Positions 1-6,995 of a stretch of DNA of 26,578 bases are shown here, piece after piece; positions within the stretch are counted from its first letter, which is position 1, and each line of letters begins with the position of its first letter. A program made the translations under genes and the position numbers. The stretch comes from JBFWQM01 sp050249455 (GTDB taxonomy: Bacteria > Pseudomonadota > Alphaproteobacteria > MPNO01 > VGEU01): positions 1-26,578 of the forward strand of contig JBFWQM010000050.1 of assembly GCA_050249455.1 (NCBI GenBank). Direction: 5' to 3'. The notes below the pieces were generated by a model. It did no database searches. It saw only the letters and a list, made by a program, of their open reading frames with translations, and was not told the DNA's origin.

Positions 1-513
1 CCGATCCTGCGCGACAAGCGCGTGCTTCAGTTCGCGCCGGAAGGCTACTTCAAGGCAGCGTGGTTCAAGCAGTTCGACTACTCCGCGTACGGCAAGCACA
101 ACTCCTATGACATGATGGATATTCCGCTTGCCGAAGGCGCATTCGACGCCGTGATCTCCAATCATGTGATCGAGCATGTCGCGGACGACGCACGCGCCCT
201 GTCCGAATGCCTGCGCGTCGTCGGCGTCAAGGGCTTCGTCCACGTCATGGCGCCATCGCCGACGCAGTCGTATGCGACCGAGGACTGGGGCTTCGCCGAC
301 CCGGGCCGCAACGAGCATTACCGAAACTACGGCGCCGACATGGGGCGCAGGCTGTGCCAGCGCGTGCCGGGCGCACTGGGCATGGGGGTGGTCGGGCTCG
401 ATCCGGCCACGATGTCGGCGGAAGCGATCTTCTTCTTCTCCCGCAGCGAGGGCACGCTGCGGGAGCTGGCGGCGCCCCTGTTGCGCGCGCAGTTCGGCTG
501 CGTCGCCATATGA
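1..513 (+). CDS. Class I SAM-dependent methyltransferase, 3' part
   Basis: The reading frame is open from base 1, so the N-terminus lies outside the window and about 170 residues remain. The visible part has the second half of a Rossmann methyltransferase fold: an acidic loop (DIPLAEGAFD), then the strand and helix VISNHVIEHVADDARAL, which matches the usual 'xxvleHv-d..aaLrE..RVL' segment of the Methyltransf_11/23 families. FAPEGYF near the left edge probably replaces the end of the glycine-rich SAM loop. The substrate cannot be told. An internal GTG at 22 is an unlikely start because the domain would lose its first strand. The gene ends 47 bases before the 3' end of a convergent tRNA-Pro. 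The family call is fairly sure and the function is unknown. Confidence 0.75.
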   Translation, partial: PILRDKRVLQFAPEGYFKAAWFKQFDYSAYGKHNSYDMMDIPLAEGAFDAVISNHVIEHVADDARALSECLRVVGVKGFVHVMAPSPTQSYATEDWGFADPGRNEHYRNYGADMGRRLCQRVPGALGMGVVGLDPATMSAEAIFFFSRSEGTLRELAAPLLRAQFGCVAI

Positions 514-559
514 CGGCGGGCGACGGCCGGCGGGATCAGGTGGAATATCTGGAAATAAT

Positions 560-636
560 TGGTCGGAGTGAGAGGATTTGAACCTCCGGCCCCTGCCTCC
601 CGAAAGCAGTGCTCTACCAGGCTGAGCTACACTCCG
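560..636 (-). tRNA. tRNA-Pro, anticodon CGG
   Basis: On the minus strand a complete 77-nt cloverleaf can be folded. The acceptor stem is CGGAGTG paired with CACTCCG, followed by A73 and an encoded CCA (plus 560-562). The D arm holds AGCTCAGCCTGGTAGAGC and the T arm holds GGTTCAAATCC. The anticodon stem CTGCT/GGCAG closes the loop TTCGGGA, which places anticodon CGG at plus 600-602. This reads CCG proline codons, which suit a GC-rich genome. No intron or long variable arm is seen. Confidence 0.97.
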
Positions 637-648
637 ACCGGAGCGGGG

Positions 649-677
649 GTTATAGCGCCGGGCTTTCCGGTTTGCAA
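649..677 (-). promoter_or_regulatory. Sigma-70-type promoter of tRNA-Pro
   Basis: On the minus strand TTGCAA (plus 672-677) is followed after exactly 17 bases by TATAAC (plus 649-654). This puts the transcription start near 642, about 6 bases before the mature 5' end of tRNA-Pro at 636. Both spacing and position fit a tRNA promoter. Confidence 0.7.
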
Positions 678-694
678 AGGGTGACGATGCAGGG

Positions 695-711
695 GAGCGG
701 ATTTGCCGCTC
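695..711 (-). terminator. Short hairpin at the end of the polyprenyl synthase gene
   Basis: GAGCGG and CCGCTC form a 6-bp stem with a 5-base loop. The hairpin overlaps the minus-strand stop codon (710-712). There is no T tract after it, so a terminator role is possible but weak. It sits between the synthase gene and the tRNA promoter on the same strand. Confidence 0.3.
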
Positions 712-1732
712 AGTAGGCGCGGGCGACCGCGAAGTCGAGCGCCTCGGCCAGCGCGCGGCGTTCCGGGCGGTCGGGCAGGGTGTCGAGCGACTGGCGCGCG
801 GCGGCGGCGTAGCGGCGGGCGCGGTCCATCGTGGCGGCCAGCGCGCCGCAGCGCTCCAGCAGCGCGACGCAGCGCTTGAGGTCGCCCTTCTTCTGCTCCA
901 GGTCCTCCAGGGTGCGGCGCAGGAAGCCGCGCGATTCCGCGTCCGCCTGCCGGAAGGCGAGGATGACCGGCAGGGTGATCTTGCCTTCGCGGAAGTCGTC
1001 GCCCACCGTCTTGCCGAGCGTCGCCTGCTGCGCCGAGTAGTCGAGCACGTCGTCGATAAGCTGGAACGCCATGCCGAAATTGTGCCCGAACGCCTCCAGC
1101 GCGCGGCGCTCCGCCACCGGGCGGTCGGCGACCACGGCGCCGATCTCGGCGGCGGCGGCGAACAGCTTGGCGGTCTTGGCGCGGATGACCTCCAGGTAGT
1201 CGTCCTCGGTGGTTTCGGTGTCGTTCGCCGTCATCAGCTGGAGCACCTCGCCCTCGGCGATCACCGACGAGGCCTTGGACAGGATCGCGAGCACCTCAAG
1301 CGAGCCGTCCTCCACCATCAGCTCGAAGGCGCGGCTGAACAGGAAGTCGCCGACCAGCACGCTGGTCTTGTTGCCCCACAGCGCGTTGGCCGACGACGCG
1401 CCGCGGCGCAGCACGCTCTCGTCCACCACGTCGTCGTGGAGCAGGGTGGCGGTGTGGATGAACTCGACGCAGGCGGCGAGCCCCACGTGGCGATTGCCGT
1501 CGTGGCCGCACAGGCGGGCGGACGCGAGCGTCAGCATCGGGCGCAGCCGCTTGCCGCCGGCGGCGATGAGGTGGCTCGCCACCTGCGGGATCAGGTAGAC
1601 CGGGCTCTTCATCCGCTCCAGGATGACCGCGTTGACCTTGGCGAGGTCGTCGGCCACCAGCCGCGTCAACAGGTCGAGCGACGGCGCCCGCGGCTCGCCG
1701 CGGTCGCCATCGAGGTTGACGACGACGCTCAC
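710..1732 (-). CDS. ispB: Polyprenyl diphosphate synthase (octaprenyl/decaprenyl type)
   Basis: A 340-residue trans-isoprenyl diphosphate synthase that elongates allylic diphosphates with isopentenyl diphosphate. In alphaproteobacteria this makes the long side chain of ubiquinone. Visible motifs are GGKRLRP (residues 59-65), the first aspartate-rich motif in LLHDDVVDES (D100, D101, D104) and the second in LIDDVLD (D227, D228, D231), then GKTVGDDFREGK. Length is normal for the IspB/DdsA group, and short-chain FPP synthases are smaller (about 300). The start is a GTG with GGGAG just upstream; an ATG 6 bases upstream of it is in another frame and stops at once. The gene is divergent from the DUF2007 gene. 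Chain length (Q8, Q9 or Q10) cannot be read from the sequence. Confidence 0.92.
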   Translation of the reverse strand: MSVVVNLDGDRGEPRAPSLDLLTRLVADDLAKVNAVILERMKSPVYLIPQVASHLIAAGGKRLRPMLTLASARLCGHDGNRHVGLAACVEFIHTATLLHDDVVDESVLRRGASSANALWGNKTSVLVGDFLFSRAFELMVEDGSLEVLAILSKASSVIAEGEVLQLMTANDTETTEDDYLEVIRAKTAKLFAAAAEIGAVVADRPVAERRALEAFGHNFGMAFQLIDDVLDYSAQQATLGKTVGDDFREGKITLPVILAFRQADAESRGFLRRTLEDLEQKKGDLKRCVALLERCGALAATMDRARRYAAAARQSLDTLPDRPERRALAEALDFAVARAY

Positions 1733-1749
1733 TGCGGCATCTCCCGTTC

Positions 1750-1779
1750 TTGACGCATCGAATCGGCGGAGGCCATAAG
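1750..1779 (+). promoter_or_regulatory. Possible promoter of the DUF2007 operon
   Basis: TTGACG (1750-1755) lies 18 bases before CATAAG (1774-1779). The -35 is good and the -10 is poor. It overlaps the opposing synthase promoter, so the two directions would compete for polymerase. Confidence 0.35.
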
Positions 1780-1805
1780 CATAGTGGACCGGCCCGGCCG
1801 GTCAA
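1778..1805 (-). promoter_or_regulatory. Probable promoter of the polyprenyl synthase gene
   Basis: On the minus strand TTGACC (plus 1800-1805) is followed after 16 bases by TATGCT (plus 1778-1783). The spacer holds an inverted repeat with 6-bp arms, GACCGG and CCGGTC, at 1787-1803, which could be an operator or a chance GC-rich palindrome. The predicted leader is about 40 bases. Confidence 0.5.
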
Positions 1806-1825
1806 GTTGCGCCGGACTCAGGGCG

Positions 1826-2044
1826 ATGAAAGAGCTGTTGCGCACCAACGATCCCGTGCTGCTGTCGTGGGTCCAGGTCCTGCTTCGCGGCGAGAACATA
1901 GAGTCGTTCGTCCTCGACGGCCACACCAGCGTGCTGGAGGGCTCGGCCGGCGCGATCTTGCGCCGTCTGGTGGTCGCCGACGAGGACAACGCGCGGGCGC
2001 GGCAATTGGTCACTGAGGCCGGGCACGGAGCGCAGCTTGTCTGA
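1826..2044 (+). CDS. DUF2007 domain protein (putative signal-transducing protein)
   Basis: A 72-residue protein made up almost wholly of one DUF2007 domain: MKELLRTNDPVLLSWVQVLL, then an alternating strand/helix segment ending in VVADEDNARARQLV. Members of this family resemble GlnB/ACT-like small folds and have no proven role. The ATG at 1826 is preferred over an in-frame GTG at 1784 because the conserved domain begins at this Met. The stop overlaps the TTG start of the next gene by 8 bases, which indicates translational coupling. This gene order is, as I recall, common in alphaproteobacteria. Confidence 0.8.
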   Translation: MKELLRTNDPVLLSWVQVLLRGENIESFVLDGHTSVLEGSAGAILRRLVVADEDNARARQLVTEAGHGAQLV

Positions 2045-2786
2045 GCCCGCGCCCGCCGCGGCGACGGAAGACCGCCTGCTCGACGGCCAGCTCGTGCTGC
2101 GCCAGCCGCGCGACGGGTTCCGCGTCGCCATCGATTCCGTGCTGCTCGCCGCTGCCGTCCCCGCCGCGCCGGGCGAGCTGGTGCTGGAGCCGGGCGCCGG
2201 CACCGGGGCGGCCGCGCTGTGCCTGGCGCGCCGCGTCGCCGGCGTGCGCGTCGTCGGCCTGGAACGGCAGGCCGACCTCGTCCGGCTGGCGGGCGAGAAC
2301 GTGCGCGCCAACGGCCTCGCCGGGTCGGTCGACGTGATGATCGGCGACCTGGTCCGTCCGCCGCCGCGCGTCGTGCCGGCCTCGTTCGCCCACGTCATGT
2401 TCAATCCGCCCTACCTGCCGGAAGGCCGCGGCCGCGCGCCGGCGGATGCGGGGCGCGCCCAGGCGCATGTCGAGGGCGAGGCGGCGCTCGCCGCGTGGAT
2501 CGACTTCGCGCTGCGCATGGTGCGGCCGAAGGGGACGATGACGATGATCCACCGCGCCGACCGGCTGGACGACATCCTGGCCCACTTGTACGGCAAGGCG
2601 GGCGAGATCGTCGTTTTCCCGCTGTGGCCGGGCCGCGACCGGCCGGCGAAGCGAGTCATTGTGCAAGCGCGCCGCGGCGTGGCCACGCCGCTGCGCCTCG
2701 CACCCGGGCTCGTGCTGCACGAGGCGGACGGCGGCTACACGCCGGCGGCCGACGCCGTGCTGCGCGGCGCCGCGCTCGCCGCGTGA
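2037..2786 (+). CDS. TrmN6/YfiC-like SAM-dependent methyltransferase
   Basis: A 249-residue N6-adenine-type methyltransferase. The SAM-binding loop is EPGAGTG (residues 51-57), the acidic residue closing strand 2 is in GLERQ, and the catalytic NPPY motif is at 123-126. NPPY marks enzymes that methylate exocyclic amines, and the closest family is the tRNA1(Val) A37 N6-methyltransferase (TrmN6). The N-terminal segment DRLLDGQLVLRQPRDGFRVAID is also typical of that group. The start is probably TTG at 2037, overlapping the DUF2007 stop, because the conserved N-terminus needs it; a GTG at 2094 would cut into the domain. The RNA substrate is inferred from the family only. Confidence 0.82.
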   Translation: MSEPAPAAATEDRLLDGQLVLRQPRDGFRVAIDSVLLAAAVPAAPGELVLEPGAGTGAAALCLARRVAGVRVVGLERQADLVRLAGENVRANGLAGSVDVMIGDLVRPPPRVVPASFAHVMFNPPYLPEGRGRAPADAGRAQAHVEGEAALAAWIDFALRMVRPKGTMTMIHRADRLDDILAHLYGKAGEIVVFPLWPGRDRPAKRVIVQARRGVATPLRLAPGLVLHEADGGYTPAADAVLRGAALAA

Positions 2787-2810
2787 GGCCGCGCGCACCA
2801 TGTTAACGCC

Positions 2811-3671
2811 ATGACCGTCTCGGACATCCTGGCGCGGCTGCCGTGGGTCGGCGCGCGGCCGCCGGTCGTCAACGTGGTGCGGCTGGCCGGCGCGATCGGC
2901 GCGGTCGGGCCGCTGCGCAGCGGCCTGACCCTGGCCGGGCTGGAGCGGATCATCGAGCGCGCCTTCGCCGGCAAGCCCGCTGCGGTCGCGCTGGCGGTGA
3001 ACTCGCCCGGCGGCTCGGCGGCGCAGTCGGCGCAGATCGCGCGGCGCATCCGCCAGCTCGCCGCGGAAAAGAACGTGCCGGTGCTCGCCTTCGCCGAGGA
3101 CGTGGCGGCCTCGGGCGGCTACTGGCTGGCCTGCGCCGGCGACGAGATCTTCGCGGAGGAGACCTCCATCGTCGGCTCGATCGGCGTCATCAGCGCCGGC
3201 TTCGGGCTGGAGGATGCGATTCACCGCCTCGGCGTCGCTCGCCGGCTCTACGCCACCGGTCCGCGCAAGGGGATGCTCGACCCGTTCCGGCCGGAGAACC
3301 CCGAGGACGTCGCGCGGCTGCGGCGGATCCAGGACGACATCTTCGAGAGCTTCAAGGACCACGTGCGCGCCCGCCGCGCCGGCCGGCTCAAGGCCGACGA
3401 GGCGGTCCTGTTCGACGGCGGCGTATGGTCGGGCCGCGAGGCGCTGGCGCTCGGCCTGATCGACGGCATCGGCGACATGCGCAGCATCCTGCGCGCCCGC
3501 TACGGCGACAAGCTGCGCCTGCGGGCGATGGCCGCGCGCCCCAGCCGGCTGCGCCGCCTGATTCCGTGGGCGGGAGCGGGGGCCGGGGCGGAGGAGCGCG
3601 CCGCCGCCTGGACGCTCGGCGCGCTCGCCGCGGTCGAGGAATGGGCGCTGTGGCGGCGCTTCGGGCTGTGA
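2811..3671 (+). CDS. S49-family serine peptidase (SppA-like, soluble)
   Basis: A 286-residue half-size S49 peptidase. SPGGSA (residues 65-70) is the oxyanion region, the nucleophile is Ser101 in AASGGYW, and the general base is probably Lys153 in GPRKGML. The 52-residue Ser-Lys spacing equals that of Bacillus SppA (Ser147/Lys199). Family members degrade cleaved signal peptides or act on membrane proteins. Unlike typical SppA, this protein has no N-terminal signal or membrane anchor that I can see, so it may act in the cytoplasm or bind the membrane peripherally. It follows the methyltransferase by 24 bases and precedes the zinc-ribbon gene by 7. Confidence 0.88.
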   Translation: MTVSDILARLPWVGARPPVVNVVRLAGAIGAVGPLRSGLTLAGLERIIERAFAGKPAAVALAVNSPGGSAAQSAQIARRIRQLAAEKNVPVLAFAEDVAASGGYWLACAGDEIFAEETSIVGSIGVISAGFGLEDAIHRLGVARRLYATGPRKGMLDPFRPENPEDVARLRRIQDDIFESFKDHVRARRAGRLKADEAVLFDGGVWSGREALALGLIDGIGDMRSILRARYGDKLRLRAMAARPSRLRRLIPWAGAGAGAEERAAAWTLGALAAVEEWALWRRFGL

Positions 3672-3678
3672 GGGCGTG

Positions 3679-3912
3679 ATGGGCGGCGTCCTGGCGAAGC
3701 TGCTGCTGATCGCGCTCGTGATCGTCGGCGTGTGGTACGCCTACCGCTGGCTCAACCGGCTGAACGGCGGCGCCGGCCGCCAGGTCGGCCCGGCCGACCC
3801 GCCCAGGCCGGTGCAGGACATGCGCGCCTGCTCGACCTGCGGCACCTACGTGGCGGCGAACGCGACGGCCTGCGGCCGCGACGGCTGCCCGTGGCCGGCC
3901 AAGGGCGCCTGA
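3679..3912 (+). CDS. Small single-pass membrane protein with a Cys4 zinc-ribbon-like tail
   Basis: A 77-residue protein. Residues 5-24 (LAKLLLIALVIVGVWYAYRW) form one hydrophobic segment. A proline-rich linker leads to four cysteines at 51, 54, 65 and 70 (CxxC-x10-CxxxxC), which could hold one zinc. The layout resembles small PP0621-type proteins, but identity is not certain. The start may be the ATG at 3679 or the GTG directly before it. It lies between the S49 peptidase and the glyQ promoter, so a role linked to the membrane peptidase is possible but unproven. Confidence 0.7.
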   Translation: MGGVLAKLLLIALVIVGVWYAYRWLNRLNGGAGRQVGPADPPRPVQDMRACSTCGTYVAANATACGRDGCPWPAKGA

Positions 3913-3961
3913 ACCGGGGGTTCGCACGGATTCGCCGCGATTTTGACGCGACCCCCTAAAC

Positions 3962-3991
3962 TTGACCCCCTTGCGGACCGGCGGCTATGGT
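3962..3991 (+). promoter_or_regulatory. Promoter of glyQ-glyS-ppdK
   Basis: TTGACC (3962-3967) is followed after 18 bases by TATGGT (3986-3991), which predicts a start near 3998 and a leader of about 25 bases before the glyQ ATG at 4023. An in-frame ATG at 3987 falls inside the -10 box and so is not the translation start. Confidence 0.5.
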
Positions 3992-4022
3992 GCGCCGGCT
4001 TTTTCCGGGACCCTTCAAGAAC

Positions 4023-4889
4023 ATGGCCGACCGCTCCGCGCCGTCATTCCAGGCGCTGATCCTGAAGCTGCACGACTACTGGTCGCGCCAGGGCTGCGTC
4101 ATCCTGCAGCCCTACGACATGGAGGTCGGGGCAGGGACGTTCCATCCGGCGACCACCCTGCGGGCGCTGGGGCCGGCGCCGTGGCGCGCCGCCTACGTCC
4201 AGCCGTCGCGCCGGCCGACCGACGGCCGCTACGGCGAGAACCCCAACCGCTTGCAGCACTACTACCAGTACCAGGTCATCCTGAAGCCCTCGCCCGAGGG
4301 CAGCCAGGAGCTCTATTTGCAGAGCCTCCACGAGCTCGGCATCGACCCGGCCTTCCACGACATCCGTTTCGTCGAGGACGACTGGGAGAGCCCGACTTTG
4401 GGCGCCGCCGGGCTGGGCTGGGAGGTCTGGTGCGACGGCATGGAAGTGACCCAGTTCACCTATTTCCAGCAGGTCGGCGGCATCGAGTGCGACCCCGTCG
4501 CGGTCGAGCTGACCTACGGGCTGGAGCGGCTGGCCATGTACATCCAGGGCGTCGAGAACGTCTACGACCTCGACTTCAACGGCGCCGGGGTGAAGTACGG
4601 CGACATCTTCCTGCAGGCCGAGCGCGAATATTCGGCGTACAACTTCGAGCATGCCAACACCGACACGCTCCTGAAGCAGTTCGGCTTCGCCGAGGCGGAG
4701 TGCGCGGCGCTGCTGGCCCGCAAGCTGGCGCTGCCGGCCTACGACCAGTGCATCAAGGCGAGCCACACCTTCAACCTGCTCGACGCGCGCGGCGTGATCA
4801 GCGTGACGGAGCGGGCCGCCTATATCGGCCGCGTCCGCACGATGGCCAAGGGCTGCTGCGAAGCGTGGCTGGCGAGCCAGGCGGGCTGA
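4023..4889 (+). CDS. glyQ: Glycine--tRNA ligase alpha subunit
   Basis: The catalytic subunit of the bacterial alpha2beta2 class II glycyl-tRNA synthetase, which activates glycine and charges tRNA-Gly in the cytoplasm. It has 288 residues, against about 300 in E. coli. Hallmarks are the start SFQALILKLHDYWSRQGC, the motif-2 region YVQPSRRPTDGRYGENPNRL, and EVTQFTYFQQVGGIEC followed by ELTYGLERLAMYIQG. The ATG at 4023 is chosen because the family starts there and the upstream ATG at 3987 overlaps the promoter. The gene ends one base before glyS. Confidence 0.97.
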   Translation: MADRSAPSFQALILKLHDYWSRQGCVILQPYDMEVGAGTFHPATTLRALGPAPWRAAYVQPSRRPTDGRYGENPNRLQHYYQYQVILKPSPEGSQELYLQSLHELGIDPAFHDIRFVEDDWESPTLGAAGLGWEVWCDGMEVTQFTYFQQVGGIECDPVAVELTYGLERLAMYIQGVENVYDLDFNGAGVKYGDIFLQAEREYSAYNFEHANTDTLLKQFGFAEAECAALLARKLALPAYDQCIKASHTFNLLDARGVISVTERAAYIGRVRTMAKGCCEAWLASQAG

Positions 4890-4890
4890 G

Positions 4891-6993
4891 ATGGCCGAGC
4901 TGTTCATCGAGCTGTTCTCCGAGGAAATCCCCGCCCGCATGCAGGCGCGGGCGGCCGACGACCTCAAGCGGCTGGTCGGCGAGCGGCTGGCCGCCGCCGG
5001 GCTGACGCCTGAGAACGCGCGCGCCTTCGCCACGCCGCGCCGGCTGGCCTACGCGTGCGACGGCCTTCCCGTCCACCAGCCCGACGTGACCGAGGAACGG
5101 CGCGGGCCGCGGGTCGGCGCGCCGGACGCCGCGGTGCAGGGCTTCCTGAAGGCCAACGGCCTCGCCTCGCTCGAACAGTGCGAGAAGCGCGACACCGGCC
5201 GCGGCGAGTTCTGGTTCGCCGTCGTCCACAAGTCGGGCCGTCCCGCCGCCGAGGTGCTGTCGGAGGCGGTATCGGCGGCGATCGCCGACATGCCGTGGCC
5301 GAAGTCGATGCGCTGGGGCGCCGGCGCGATGCGCTGGGTGCGCCCGCTGCAGCGCGTGGTTTGCCTGTTCGACGGCGCGGTCGTGCCGGTCGTGCTGGCG
5401 AACCCGGTGCCGGTCGGCGCGACCACCGCCGGACACCGCTTCATGGCGCCCGAGCCGTTCGAGGTCGCATCGTTCGCCGACTACGAGAAGAAGCTGCTCG
5501 CCGCCCATGTCATCCTCGACGGCGCGGCGCGGCAGGCCAAGATCGCGGGCGAGGCCGCGGCGCTGGCTGCCGCCAACGGCGTGACCCTGCGCGACGATCC
5601 CGGCCTCCTGGCGGAGGTCGGCGGCCTGGTCGAATGGCCGGTGGTGCTGATCGGCAGCATCGACGCGGCGTTCATGGAGGTGCCGCCGGAGGTGCTGATC
5701 ACCGCGATGCGCACCCACCAGCGCTACTTCGCTACATTGGACGATGAGGGCCGGCTGGCGCCGCGCTTCATCGTCGTCGCCAACCGCGAGACTGCGGATG
5801 GTGGCGCGCAGGTGGTGGCCGGCAACGAGCGCGTGCTGCGCGCGCGGCTGTCCGACGCGCGGTTCTTCTGGGACCTCGACCGCAAGCGGCCGCTGGAATC
5901 GCGGGTGCCGGCGCTGTCCGACATGGTCTTCCACGCCAGGCTCGGCACCATCGCGCAGAAGGTGGTGCGGCTGCAGGCGCTGGCCGCCGAGATCGCCCCC
6001 TACGTCCCCGGCGCCGACGTGGACCAGGTGCGCAGCGCCGCCACCTTGTGCAAGGCCGACCTGACCACCGGGATGGTGGGCGAGTTCCCGGAACTCCAGG
6101 GGGTGATGGGGCGTTACTACGCGCGCCATGAGGGCGAGAAGGACACCGTCGCCGACGCGATCGCAGAGCACTATTCGCCGGCCGGCCCGAACGACCGCTG
6201 CCCGACCGCGCCGGTCAGCGTGGCGGTTGCGCTGGCCGACAAGATCGACAGCCTGGTCGGGTTCTTCGCCATCGGCGAGCGGCCGACCGGCTCGCGCGAT
6301 CCGTTCGCGCTGCGCCGCGCCGCGCTCGGCATCATCCGGCTGGTGATCGAGAACGGGCTGCGCCTGCCGCTGCGCGAGGCGTTCCGCCGCGCCTACTGGG
6401 GCTACGAGGAATCGGTGCCCGGTTTCGCGGCGGCGCTGCCCAAGGGGCACCAGCCGAAGCTCCTGGAGCGCGCGCTGCTCGATTTCTTCGCCGACCGCTT
6501 GCAGGTGCACCTGCGCGAGAAGGGCGTGCGACACGACCTGATCGCCGCGGTCTTCTCGCTCGGCGACGAGGACGACCTGATCCGCCTCCTGGCGCGGGTC
6601 GAGGCGCTGCGGCAGTTCGTGGCCAGCGACGACGGCGCCAACCTGCTGGTCGCCTACCGGCGCGCCGCCAACATCGTGGCGATCGAGGAGAAGAAGGACG
6701 GCGCCTCGTTCGATGCCGACCCGGTCGAGGCCGACCTCGACGACCCGGCGGAGAAGGCGCTTTTCGCCGCGCTCGACGCCGCCGGTGGACGGGTGAAGGC
6801 CCAGGTGGCGGCGGAGGAATTCGGCGCCGCGATGGGCAGCCTCGCCGGGCTGCGCGCGGCGGTGGATTCGTTCTTCGATAAAGTCCTGGTTAACGCGGAC
6901 GTGCCCAGGCTTCGTCAAAATCGCCTGCGACTGTTGTCGCGGATCAGGGCCACGATGAACGTCGTGGCCGACTTCTCGAAGATCGAGGGGTAG
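4891..6993 (+). CDS. glyS: Glycine--tRNA ligase beta subunit
   Basis: The 700-residue partner of GlyQ, close to the 689 residues of E. coli GlyS. It begins MAELFIELFSEEIPARMQ, the family's usual N-terminus, and contains EVLITAMRTHQRYF, SDARFFWDLDRK and a middle HD-like region (GRYYARHEGEKDTVADAIAEHY), which resembles the tRNA-binding/HD core. The C-terminal part (VNADVPRLRQNRLRLLSRI) is the DALR anticodon-binding domain. Only one base separates it from glyQ and two bases from ppdK, so all three are probably cotranscribed. Confidence 0.97.
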   Translation: MAELFIELFSEEIPARMQARAADDLKRLVGERLAAAGLTPENARAFATPRRLAYACDGLPVHQPDVTEERRGPRVGAPDAAVQGFLKANGLASLEQCEKRDTGRGEFWFAVVHKSGRPAAEVLSEAVSAAIADMPWPKSMRWGAGAMRWVRPLQRVVCLFDGAVVPVVLANPVPVGATTAGHRFMAPEPFEVASFADYEKKLLAAHVILDGAARQAKIAGEAAALAAANGVTLRDDPGLLAEVGGLVEWPVVLIGSIDAAFMEVPPEVLITAMRTHQRYFATLDDEGRLAPRFIVVANRETADGGAQVVAGNERVLRARLSDARFFWDLDRKRPLESRVPALSDMVFHARLGTIAQKVVRLQALAAEIAPYVPGADVDQVRSAATLCKADLTTGMVGEFPELQGVMGRYYARHEGEKDTVADAIAEHYSPAGPNDRCPTAPVSVAVALADKIDSLVGFFAIGERPTGSRDPFALRRAALGIIRLVIENGLRLPLREAFRRAYWGYEESVPGFAAALPKGHQPKLLERALLDFFADRLQVHLREKGVRHDLIAAVFSLGDEDDLIRLLARVEALRQFVASDDGANLLVAYRRAANIVAIEEKKDGASFDADPVEADLDDPAEKALFAALDAAGGRVKAQVAAEEFGAAMGSLAGLRAAVDSFFDKVLVNADVPRLRQNRLRLLSRIRATMNVVADFSKIEG

Positions 6994-6995
6994 GA

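Noticed and set aside
3987..4022. Longer glyQ starting at ATG 3987
   Set aside because: That ATG overlaps the predicted -10 box, and the family N-terminus matches the ATG at 4023.
6090..6115. GGAAC-N17-CGTT match to the EcfG consensus
   Set aside because: It lies deep inside glyS coding sequence with no downstream gene start in range, so it is probably a chance match.
4798..6918. A 706-codon minus-strand frame opposite glyS
   Set aside because: Compositional shadow of glyS; no domain, no ribosome site and no independent support.
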